Shown: in pieces, positions 56,507 to 64,000 of the stretch
Layout of the letters: each line of letters begins with the position of its first letter
Position numbering within the stretch: position 1 is the first letter of the stretch
NCBI GenBank assembly: GCA_965224745.1
Contig: CBDCZY010000001.1
Location: 124,001 to 188,000, forward strand
Direction: 5' to 3'
DNA: 64,000 nucleotides
From: CBDCZY01 sp965224745
GTDB lineage: Bacteria > Pseudomonadota > Gammaproteobacteria > Methylococcales > Methylomonadaceae
Notes under the pieces: model-generated
Told to the model about the DNA's origin: nothing
Seen by the model: only the letters and a program-made list of their open reading frames with translations
The model's database searches: none
Program-made: the position numbers and the translations under genes

Positions 56507-56629
56507 TTACTTTGAGGTATTATCTCTTAAGGTATTTACAATTTTATTTTGAATGGAGCGTGCCCATTCTGGCTGTGGAACATTCCATCCAATATAAGCA
56601 CCTAGAAGAATCCAAAACAGAGTTGACAT
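56507..56629 (-). CDS. 40-residue single-helix membrane protein
   Basis: A short ORF, beginning MSTLFWILLGAYIGWNVPQP and ending EWARSIQNKIVNTLRDNTSK, on the strand opposite to the SPFH-like gene. GCAGGA lies just before the ATG. One N-terminal helix (3-15) with a GxxxGW pattern, then a short amphipathic tail. It resembles small membrane proteins I have seen in related genomes, but I cannot name a family. Confidence 0.55.
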   Translation of the reverse strand: MSTLFWILLGAYIGWNVPQPEWARSIQNKIVNTLRDNTSK

Positions 56630-56797
56630 GTTAATCCTGCCTTTGTCTTTATTTATCAGTGTAAAAGAAAGCTATTTTAATGTATTCCTTAGCAATAGTG
56701 TTCAAAAAATATAATTAATCTTGAATCGCTCTGCAAAGATTAAGTTGTATTTTTTTGACGACATCAAAGGGCCATTAAAATTACTCCTCCCTACTAA

Positions 56798-56956
56798 GGA
56801 GCGAGGATTTAATAATATCCGCATCTTGACTTGTCTTTTTGCCCGTCTTCCACGTTGTAGAAACAGTTGCGTAGCATGCTATGTGCCTGTTTCTACGCCT
56901 TGAAGACGAACAAAAATCCTGCGACAAACTTCCGGATATTATTAAATCCTCGCTCC
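56798..56956. mobile_element. fold-back MITE, copy B (159 bp, perfect ends)
   Basis: Perfect 24-bp inverted repeats lie at 56798-56821 and 56933-56956 (both start GGAGCGAGGATTTAATAAT). The inner part is also inverted: GTCTTC and TGTAGAAACAG face CTGTTTCTAC and GAAGAC, so the whole element folds into one hairpin. No coding capacity. Same family as 7577-7735. It ends 13 bases after the relA stop and may act as its terminator. Confidence 0.85.
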
Positions 56957-56969
56957 GTAAGTAAAATTT

Positions 56970-59093
56970 TTAATCAATTCTTGCAACTTCTAATACGTTT
57001 CTAAGCTGCCCTACTTTGTCCAGTATCTGGCCAAGTTGGTGAGTATCGTTGGCTTCAATCGTCAAAGTTATACTGACGGAAAGGTCTTTGTTATTGGTAT
57101 GGGTATTTGCATCGGTAATATTAACGTGTAGCTCGGCTAATTTTAGGGTGATATCTTTCAACAAGCCTTGGCGATCATAGGCTTTTACCAATATTTTCAC
57201 GGGATAGGCTGCCTGATGTTGGCCCCAACTGACGTCAATCAGGCGGTTTTGCTTTTCAATCGGCAATTGCAGAATATTTTGACATCCCTGTTGATGGATA
57301 ACGACTCCTTTGCCGTGTGAAATATAACCGATGATAGCGTCGCCGGGCAGTGGATGACAACACTGAGCAAATTGTGTGAGCAAATTGCCTAATCCGGTGA
57401 CGTAAATATCGTTTTTGTCGTAGTTAGATTTAGTTGCGGGTTGTATGTTCCAGGCTTCTTCATTGACGTTTGGTACGATTTGAAGCGCACTGGCTAAACG
57501 TGTGGTACTGATGTCCGCTCTGCCAATTTGGATCAATAAGTCTTTCTCATTTTTAGTTTTAAAGCGCTGAATTAAATTCTCTAGGTCGAATTTTTTAACG
57601 CCAAAGCGCTTAGACTCTTTTTCTAAAATGGCTTTGCCGTCTTCGAAATTTTTTTGACTATCCTGTTGATTAAACCAAAGTTTAATCTTGCTGACAGCAC
57701 TGGGGGTTACAATATAATTGAGATTGGAGTTAAGCCAGCCCCTGTTTGGACCCCCTTCATTGGTCGTCAGTATTTCCACGCGTTCGCCAGAACTCAATTG
57801 ATGGGTGAGGGGAACAATGTGCCCATTCACTTTTGCTCCTCGACAACGATGGCCCACTTCGGTATGGATAGCGTAAGCAAAGTCGATCGGCGTAGCGCCT
57901 TTGGGTAAATCTTTAATTTCACCTTTCGGCGTTAATGCAAAAATGCGGTCAGCGTAGAGTTCTGAACGAAAATTTTCCAATAAGTCTGCAGTGTTTTGGT
58001 GGTCTAGTAGACGCCTCAAAGACGTAATATTTTTTTCCAGTGCATCATCTTGTTTGGTTTGTTCTTTATATCGCCAATGGGCAGCCACCCCAAGTTCAGC
58101 AAAGTCATGCATTTCTTGTGTTCTAATCTGAATTTCAACCATGGCCCCTCCAGAGCCAATGACCACCGTATGCAGTGATTGGTAGCCGTTTTCTTTTGGA
58201 TTTGCGATGTAGTCATCGAATTCTTTGGGAATATACTGCCACTGACCATGAACCAATCCCAGCACGGTGTAACAAGTGACGATTTTATCCACGATGATGC
58301 GGATGGCTCGCTGATCGTACAGTTGATCGACAATGAGTTGTTTCTTCTGCATTTTGTGCCAAATGCTATAAATATGCTTGGGACGACCGTAGACCGAGGC
58401 AGTAATGCTTTCGCTTGCCAATAAAACATTAATATCGGTTATAAAGTTTTCAATAAATTGCTCTCGTTCCTGGCGGGATTCGGTAAGAGCGCTGGCAATG
58501 TGTTTATAAGTCTGCGGTTGCAAATAGCGGAAAGCTAAATCTTCCAATTGCCATTTCAATTGAGCAATGCCAAGCCGGTTAGCCAGTGGTGCATAAATAT
58601 CAAGTGTCTCTTTGGCGATGAATTTCCGAACTTCATAGTCTTCTTTCGAAAGAATGCGCAATCTTTCGACTCGGAAAGCCAGTTTGATCAACACAGCTCG
58701 GACGTCCTCTATCATAGCCAGTAACATTCTTCTCAGGCTTTCAGCTTGATCAGGCTTGGTTAAAATATCGTGAGAATAATCAAAGGTATTTAAGCGACTA
58801 ACGTTATCGACCAGTGTGCTTACGCCTTGACCAAACTCGGTCACGATGACGTCGCGATTATCTGTATTGCGAAAATAAGGATCACACAATAAGGCAGCTT
58901 GTATTGTTTCCGCGTCTACTTCTAACTTTTTTAGTAGCAGTGCGACATCTATACCTCTGGTCTTGTTGCTTGATTCGCTTGATACACTAGCCGTCAATAA
59001 CAATGCTCGCTTAATTTGTTCCACAGTTTGAGCATTAAAATTGCTCGTGAGCTGATCTGTTAATGAAATATTATCTATTGGGTTTTTGATCAT
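56970..59093 (-). CDS. relA: GTP pyrophosphokinase RelA ((p)ppGpp synthetase)
   Basis: A 707-residue RelA. The N-terminal hydrolase region is degenerate (ALLCDPYFRNTDNRD in place of the HD-containing motif), so it should only synthesise. The synthetase domain has YGRPKHIYSIWHKM, then YIANPKENGYQSLHTVV and EIQIRTQEMHDFAELGVAAHW. TGS, zinc-finger (FAQCCHPLPGD) and ACT domains follow. It is the ribosome-associated stringent-response enzyme. Monocistronic here. Confidence 0.93.
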   Translation of the reverse strand: MIKNPIDNISLTDQLTSNFNAQTVEQIKRALLLTASVSSESSNKTRGIDVALLLKKLEVDAETIQAALLCDPYFRNTDNRDVIVTEFGQGVSTLVDNVSRLNTFDYSHDILTKPDQAESLRRMLLAMIEDVRAVLIKLAFRVERLRILSKEDYEVRKFIAKETLDIYAPLANRLGIAQLKWQLEDLAFRYLQPQTYKHIASALTESRQEREQFIENFITDINVLLASESITASVYGRPKHIYSIWHKMQKKQLIVDQLYDQRAIRIIVDKIVTCYTVLGLVHGQWQYIPKEFDDYIANPKENGYQSLHTVVIGSGGAMVEIQIRTQEMHDFAELGVAAHWRYKEQTKQDDALEKNITSLRRLLDHQNTADLLENFRSELYADRIFALTPKGEIKDLPKGATPIDFAYAIHTEVGHRCRGAKVNGHIVPLTHQLSSGERVEILTTNEGGPNRGWLNSNLNYIVTPSAVSKIKLWFNQQDSQKNFEDGKAILEKESKRFGVKKFDLENLIQRFKTKNEKDLLIQIGRADISTTRLASALQIVPNVNEEAWNIQPATKSNYDKNDIYVTGLGNLLTQFAQCCHPLPGDAIIGYISHGKGVVIHQQGCQNILQLPIEKQNRLIDVSWGQHQAAYPVKILVKAYDRQGLLKDITLKLAELHVNITDANTHTNNKDLSVSITLTIEANDTHQLGQILDKVGQLRNVLEVARID

Positions 59094-59478
59094 ATTTACA
59101 AGGCAAAGACATTTATAAAGTCACATTAACGCAGCAACTAGCATGCCGTGCTTCATGAGTTGAAAAAGAGAATAAATAAAGGCATATACTAGTCTTTTTC
59201 TCGTTGCTTTATTTAGCGCACAAAAACATGTAGCACTTTATTACCCTCACCTGTAGTAGAGGGCTAGGGCGGGGAGATTTTAAAAAGCTAAATATTCATG
59301 TGCGAACACCCTATATGAGTAGTTTTCTTTAGTTTTGTTTCGATACTCTTACAGCAAACAATTAATAGAGTTCACTATTTAAAAGATCAACAGAATATTT
59401 ACTTTCTAGACTTTAAAATGATAAAGTTTTCCTCTTTGCTTCGTCAATGTTATAACAAAAGGCAGTTCTTAAATATCT
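59094..59478. other. relA / lipoprotein divergent intergenic region
   Basis: 385 bases, AT-rich, without a gene or strong hairpin. It must contain the divergent promoters of relA and the lipoprotein gene; I cannot place them with confidence. Confidence 0.4.
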
Positions 59479-59913
59479 ATGCATAAATTAATCGTTAGCA
59501 ATCGTTTATTGTTAGTCATGTTCTCGCTCTTGTTACTAGCTGGTTTGCTTGGCGGGTGTTCATCGGACGATGATTCCAGCGCCAAAACTGGGCAAGGTCC
59601 TTTTAGTCACACTCACGGTCGCGCAGTCACCGATCTGGAGAAGCATAAATTTGAACATGATTTTGCCGATCAATGCCTTGCCAGAGAAATTCGCAACTCA
59701 GTGAACAAAGATATCGACCGGAAGCGCTTTGAAAGCGTTTGCATGTGTATCGCAACAACCATGATGAAAAATTTGTCAGCCAGAGAAGCAGAAAAATTTT
59801 TAAAAGAGCATAAAAGCACGCGTGCCCTGCAAATAAAATTCGATAACGCGGCTTATATGTGCATGGTTAAAAAAGACAAACCTAAAGCGCCAAAGATTTT
59901 TAATACGCGTTAG
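59479..59913 (+). CDS. small lipoprotein of unknown function
   Basis: A 144-residue protein with a lipoprotein signal peptide ending in the lipobox LGGC (Cys 27). The next residues are SSDDDSS, suggesting outer-membrane or Asp-influenced sorting. The mature part is helical with three Cys (DQCLAREI, ESVCMCIATTMM, AAYMCMVKKD) and a charged, Lys-rich tail. Family not recognised. Monocistronic. Confidence 0.7.
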   Translation: MHKLIVSNRLLLVMFSLLLLAGLLGGCSSDDDSSAKTGQGPFSHTHGRAVTDLEKHKFEHDFADQCLAREIRNSVNKDIDRKRFESVCMCIATTMMKNLSAREAEKFLKEHKSTRALQIKFDNAAYMCMVKKDKPKAPKIFNTR

Positions 59914-60196
59914 TTAAAAAAAAGGGATGCCAGGGTTGTATTACTGTTGAAGCAAATAGGGAAATTACTGTTCTGCTCTTTACGGTTAAATTTTCAGTCA
60001 CCTAAAACATTTTGTGAAAAACGGATGCTGATTTTCTGTGCAGACTCTAAGTAGTTGTGGGCACAGATGAAGTCATTTTGTTAAACAGGATTTTTGTTGT
60101 TGACTACTGCGAAGATTGGTTAAATGGGTTCCAAAAGTAACCCCTTTTAGTTCTTTCCCTGTTTGCAAAGGCCTGTTTCTATCCCAGCTTGGAATA

Positions 60197-60955
60197 TCAG
60201 CAGGATTCCAGAAATTTTTTAACTTCGCTGAGTTTGGATCTGCTGACAGGAATATTCTCCGATCGATCTTTTAGTAGTAGAAAATAAAGTTCGTCTCCCG
60301 GTTGGCGGGGTTTTAAACCCGAAACATAGTCAGGGTTCACCAAAAAGCTAAGGTGTGGACATAAAAAGGGTTGGTTGCCTATCGAATCTTTGAATTTTGC
60401 TAATGTTTTGTGATAGCCCTCTAATTGGCTGTTATCTGCCAAATGAACGGTTAGAGTGTTAGTCAATGCGGCTTTCTGAACATAGACAATTTCGCTGGGC
60501 TTAACGTAAGCAATAGGATATATATGCTCGCCATCTGGCATGGTTTCTTTGTGTTTGATCTCCAATCTGCCCGGATTGATTTCCTTGCGGGCTCTTTGAA
60601 TTGCCTCGGCCACTAATGTTTCATCGATGGGTGTATTTATGAAATGTAGTGGTAATGGGTAGTTGCTATAACCTTCCAGGGCATATTGCGGGTGTGCTGT
60701 TACAAAAACTATGGATGGCGGATTTGCGCGCTGATTGAGATTTCGGGCTAAATCTAAACCGGTCTGTTGTTCTCCTTCAAATAAGATATCCAGAAAAACT
60801 ACATCTACAATGTTTTGGTTAACAAACTCCAAGGCTTCGCTTGCCCATTCCACTTCACCAACGATTTCAACATCAACCTGTTGCTCCAATAAAAATCTTA
60901 GCTCGCTCCTCTTAAGTGGTTCGTCGTCAGCTATCAGTATTTTAAGTAATCGCAT
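60197..60955 (-). CDS. LytTR-type response regulator (AlgR/LytR family)
   Basis: A 252-residue regulator: receiver domain with acidic pocket (ADDEP) and phosphoacceptor D56 (VVFLDILFEG), then a LytTR DNA-binding domain (YVKPSEIVYVQKAALTNTLT ... NIPVSRSKLSEVKKF). It starts 5 bases after the stop of the kinase gene, so the pair is one operon. By family it binds promoter repeats near regulated genes; the divergent transporter is the likely target. Confidence 0.9.
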   Translation of the reverse strand: MRLLKILIADDEPLKRSELRFLLEQQVDVEIVGEVEWASEALEFVNQNIVDVVFLDILFEGEQQTGLDLARNLNQRANPPSIVFVTAHPQYALEGYSNYPLPLHFINTPIDETLVAEAIQRARKEINPGRLEIKHKETMPDGEHIYPIAYVKPSEIVYVQKAALTNTLTVHLADNSQLEGYHKTLAKFKDSIGNQPFLCPHLSFLVNPDYVSGLKPRQPGDELYFLLLKDRSENIPVSRSKLSEVKKFLESC

Positions 60956-60960
60956 GATGG

Positions 60961-62250
60961 TTACCTTAGATTGACTTCGTGAGGTTGTGTCGGTAAAGAT
61001 AGACGAATTAAAGTCCCTTTCTGTTCTTCACTGCTAATTTGCATCTTAGCCGCGATACCGTAGCTTAATTTGAGCATCTGAACAATGTTATAAACGGCAT
61101 TCCCACCTCCTTGGTGATTTGAAGAGACGACGTCTCTCCCTAGTTGCTTCAATTTGTTTGGTGCGATACCTTTGCCATTGTCTTCAACCTCAATAATATT
61201 ATGTTGATTAGTGCAATAGAGTCGTATTAGAACGGTCAATGAACGGGATTTATTACGACCATGAGTTATGGAATTTTCAACCAGAGTTAACAGGGTTCTA
61301 GGAGGTAATCTGTAGTCTGTAGGAAAATCCGCTGAAATCTCAGTGTTAAGGGTTATTTTATTGGGGAAACGTAATTGCTGAAAATCTATATAGCGTTGAA
61401 TTTGTTCGAGTTCTTCACGGATACTCAACGAATATTTAGTCGCATAACGCTGGGTTTCTTGCATAAATTTTCCGAATTGTGTGACATATTGGCGTGCCCC
61501 ATCTGGGTCGGTTCGTATCAGAGAGCGAATAGCGTTGAGTGTATTCAACATAAAGTGGGGTTCAATCTGTGCTTTAAAATAAGCCAGCTTTTCCCTTCGT
61601 TCGCTGTCGAGAGAACGAATGACGTAGATAAATAAGTAACAGCCACCGGCGTTAATAATCCACATGGGTAAGGCCGTTTTTTTAACCAACTGGACTGCCA
61701 TATAGGCTGGTTCACTTAACCAAAGAATAAGCATCTTTTGTAGCAATACAGCAATACTGGCGATTAATGCGGCGTAAACTGGGGTTATGAGACCTTTGCT
61801 GTGCCGGTGTGCGATACCCGCTAAAAGTCCAACGATTGCTGTTGCAAGGCCACAGGATATGGCTGTAAATCCTCCCAGTTGGTAGCGCTCAAATCCTGCT
61901 ACAAGACCTACAAACAATCCCACCGCAGGACCCATTACAAATCCGGATACTAGCACAGCCATATCTCTGAAATTCAATATGGCATCATATTTTCCAAGAG
62001 AGGAACCTTGTACAGCTACCAGCTTGCCATCAGGTGAAACAATCATACCGGCATGTGTGCCGTAGATCGCGAAACCGCTAAACAGAAAAAAAAGTAGCAA
62101 AGTCCCGGGAATATTGTACGGGTAGTGCATTAGTCCTCGGCGTAACAGAGGGATGCGAAAGGTAATGAAAGCAAAAGTAATGATAACGCAAGCGCCTTGA
62201 ACCAAAGGCATCAGATAGTTTGCCCAATGGATTAGATTCAATTCTTCCAC
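60961..62250 (-). CDS. LytS-type membrane histidine kinase
   Basis: A 429-residue kinase. About six hydrophobic segments in the first 215 residues match the 5TM-LytS (LytS-YhcK) sensor domain. The His_kinase part has the phosphoacceptor H232 in QIEPHFMLNTLNAIRSL, followed by an HATPase with ENSITHGRNK, DNGKG and GGGNAVYNIV. This group senses small molecules such as pyruvate or changes at the membrane. It is the partner of the LytTR regulator downstream and is divergent from the transporter gene. Confidence 0.9.
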   Translation of the reverse strand: MEELNLIHWANYLMPLVQGACVIITFAFITFRIPLLRRGLMHYPYNIPGTLLLFFLFSGFAIYGTHAGMIVSPDGKLVAVQGSSLGKYDAILNFRDMAVLVSGFVMGPAVGLFVGLVAGFERYQLGGFTAISCGLATAIVGLLAGIAHRHSKGLITPVYAALIASIAVLLQKMLILWLSEPAYMAVQLVKKTALPMWIINAGGCYLFIYVIRSLDSERREKLAYFKAQIEPHFMLNTLNAIRSLIRTDPDGARQYVTQFGKFMQETQRYATKYSLSIREELEQIQRYIDFQQLRFPNKITLNTEISADFPTDYRLPPRTLLTLVENSITHGRNKSRSLTVLIRLYCTNQHNIIEVEDNGKGIAPNKLKQLGRDVVSSNHQGGGNAVYNIVQMLKLSYGIAAKMQISSEEQKGTLIRLSLPTQPHEVNLR

Positions 62251-62522
62251 ATGCGGTCTCCGTTGAATTTAGGTAGGTACCTCAAGGTGAACCAACTTTT
62301 ATTATCGGCTATCGACAACAATATTCCGACATTGTGGCACAGCGCCAGCGATTTTTGCATTACATTACGACATAATCTTTCTGCCCGAAACGCTAAAGGT
62401 CACTACGAGGTAGTCTTTACGTTATAGGGGTATTCGGCAGGGGAACTTCATTATTACTAACTCGTTCTCGCAACGAAACTTGAAGCAGGGGTTGTTTTGT
62501 ATTAACAAATAAAGGGATAGCA
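62251..62522. promoter_or_regulatory. divergent promoter region, LytS operon / SLC13 transporter
   Basis: 272 bases between divergent genes. LytTR regulators bind short direct repeats in such places. Several AT-rich repeats and ACATTACGACATAAT at 62361-62376 are visible, but I cannot assign an operator. RBS AAAGGGATAG lies before the transporter ATG. Confidence 0.4.
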
Positions 62523-63986
62523 ATGAGCAAATTAAGAAAGACAAGCAGTAGCTCAAGATTTTCTCAATGGTTCGAGAAATATGTAAGTACGATAGAATGT
62601 TATAAAAAAATTAAGGGTATGAAGAATAAACAACTGATAATCATTGTTGGATCAATGTTGACAGCGGCGGTGCTAGGGGGCATGTTACTGATGTTTGGCC
62701 AAACCAGCGCTATTGCCTGGACTGCTGCAATAACCTGTTTAACGGCCATGCTATGGGTTACTGAGGTTATTCCTATTCCGGTTACCTCTTTGTTGCCTTT
62801 TGTTTTATTTCCGATTGCAGGTGTTCTTGATCATAAGGAAGTCTCACTAGCGTTAGGCAACCATGTCATTATATTATTGATGGGCGCCTTCATGTTATCC
62901 AAATCCCTTGAGAAAAGTGGTGTCCACCGACGCTTGGCAGTCTATATGGTGACTATGGTTGGGGCTAATAGTGGACGCCGTGTAGTGATAGGTTTTATGT
63001 TGGCGGCCGCCTTCTTAAGCATGTGGATCTCCAATACAGCAACAACGCTGATGTTGATTCCCATTGCTTTAGCTGTACTGCAATATATCGACGATAAACC
63101 GATGGCAAAAGCGCTGATATTGGGTATTGCCTATGCGGCCAGCGTGGGTGGAATTGGTACCCCGATCGGTACGCCGCCGAATATCATTTTTATGAGTATT
63201 TATCAGGAAGCGACCGGTAAGGAGGTTGATTTTATCGAATGGATGAAGACCAGTATTCCAATAGTCATCATTGCTATCCCGTTAATGGCGTTGTGGCTTA
63301 CCCGAAACGTGTCAATTAAACAGGCCTTTCATTTGCCCGAAGTGGGGGAGTGGCGCATTGCAGAAAAAAGAGTGTTGTGGGTGTTTGCCCTGATTGCACT
63401 GGCTTGGGTAACCCGTAAAATATGGAGTGAATGGTTAGGGTTGAAGATGGTGGGGGATAGCACCATTGCTTTGCTGGGGGTGGTTGTGATGTTTCTGATA
63501 CCCAGTGGCGAAAAGCAGGAAAAGTTATTAGACTGGCGCACTGCCAATGATATCCCCTGGGGCATGTTGTTATTATTCGCCGGAGGTATTGCCATCGCCA
63601 AAGCATTTACAGCTTCTGGTCTGAGTGATCAACTGGCTGGCATGTTGTCAGGTTTATCATCGATGCCCTTATTGGTATTAATATTATCAGTTTGTCTTTT
63701 CGTTACATTCCTGACAGAAATAACCAGTAATACAGCCACCGCGACGCTGTTGATGCCGGTATTAGCTACAGCGGGGATTGCTGCCGGTACTGATCCGAAA
63801 CTGTTGATGATGCCGGCTGCCATCAGTGCCAGTTGCGCGTTTATGCTTCCTGTAGCAACAGCGCCGAATGCCATTGCTTATGGCGCTAATAAATTTACCA
63901 TTAAAGACATGGTACGTGAAGGGGCGATACTCAATGTCATTGTAGCGTGTGTGGTCAGCGGCGTTTGTTATTCAATGTTGGGATGA
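62523..63986 (+). CDS. SLC13/DASS family anion:sodium symporter
   Basis: A 487-residue transporter with about 11-12 membrane helices after a 40-residue polar N-terminus. The two SNT motifs that bind sodium and substrate are present: WISNTATTLMLIPIALAVL and TSNTATATLLMPVLATA. The GIGTPIGTPPNIIFMSIYQE stretch is typical of the family. Substrates of relatives are di- or tricarboxylates, sulfate or phosphate; the sequence does not tell which. It is divergent from the LytS/LytTR pair, which suggests ligand-dependent control. Confidence 0.9.
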   Translation: MSKLRKTSSSSRFSQWFEKYVSTIECYKKIKGMKNKQLIIIVGSMLTAAVLGGMLLMFGQTSAIAWTAAITCLTAMLWVTEVIPIPVTSLLPFVLFPIAGVLDHKEVSLALGNHVIILLMGAFMLSKSLEKSGVHRRLAVYMVTMVGANSGRRVVIGFMLAAAFLSMWISNTATTLMLIPIALAVLQYIDDKPMAKALILGIAYAASVGGIGTPIGTPPNIIFMSIYQEATGKEVDFIEWMKTSIPIVIIAIPLMALWLTRNVSIKQAFHLPEVGEWRIAEKRVLWVFALIALAWVTRKIWSEWLGLKMVGDSTIALLGVVVMFLIPSGEKQEKLLDWRTANDIPWGMLLLFAGGIAIAKAFTASGLSDQLAGMLSGLSSMPLLVLILSVCLFVTFLTEITSNTATATLLMPVLATAGIAAGTDPKLLMMPAAISASCAFMLPVATAPNAIAYGANKFTIKDMVREGAILNVIVACVVSGVCYSMLG

Positions 63987-64000
63987 AAGAGAGGGGTACT

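Noticed and set aside
1..64000. CRISPR array
   Set aside because: No regularly spaced short repeats with unique spacers seen on reading; the repeats found are IS ends, MITEs and palindromes.
1..64000. rRNA genes or prophage
   Set aside because: No rRNA-like stretches, and no capsid, tail, terminase or lysis genes are present.

Overview
The window looks like a chromosomal segment of a motile, polysaccharide-producing gammaproteobacterium. The grounds are an FlrB/FlrC-type sigma-54 flagellar cascade, a csiV-like gene beside mfd, a relA without hydrolase residues, and XrtA/PEP-CTERM-type exopolysaccharide genes. A P460-type cytochrome and a very large flavin/Fe-S oxidoreductase recall methanotroph-like (Methylococcales-type) gammaproteobacteria, but that placement is inference. 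The segment is rich in insertion sequences and gene remnants.

Layout. 1-2872 (minus): a small membrane protein, a membrane-fusion adaptor, an ABC ATPase and an ABC permease cut by the window edge form one tightly packed export operon. 2973-9280 is a mobile-element graveyard: an intact ISKra4-type element with 23-bp ends and 8-bp target duplication, an IS1-type element with a frameshifted transposase, a broken gene, an IS3 remnant, a truncated integrase, an IS481 remnant, and a fold-back MITE with two collapsed relatives that bracket a cytochrome P460 gene. 9338-15202 holds housekeeping genes: a hexose-6-phosphate mutarotase, a tRNA-modifying rhodanese (TrhO) and a 1238-residue oxidoreductase. 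15270-19312: an unknown gene split by an IS21 element, followed by remnants of a ParDE-like toxin-antitoxin pair. 19385-24536: small unknown genes, a glutathione S-transferase, a family 2 glycosyltransferase and a methyl-accepting protein.

25188-35202 is a flagellar cluster flrB-flrC-fliE-fliF-fliG-fliH-fliI-fliJ-fliK, with sigma-54 type -24/-12 sites before flrB and fliE. It stops at fliK and is followed by a second IS1-type copy (35454-36217). 36584-42089 carries five polysaccharide genes (export protein, outer-membrane barrel, chain-length protein, tyrosine kinase, ATPase), ending in a terminator and a tRNA-Leu(CAA). 42640-48220 is a second accessory zone: an IS200/IS605 element, a vapBC-type module with its own operator, two secreted or membrane unknowns, and an ISKra4-type remnant with an IS630 element nested in it.

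48236-63986: queA, mfd and a csiV-like gene, then an unusual two-gene module made of a four-helix membrane protein and a band-7-like protein with five 37-residue repeats. A 40-residue membrane ORF, a second MITE and relA follow, then a small lipoprotein, a LytS/LytR-type two-component pair, and a divergent SLC13/DASS anion transporter that the pair may control.

The strongest candidates for undescribed biology are the membrane/coiled-coil two-gene module (53680-56389) and the fold-back MITE family.
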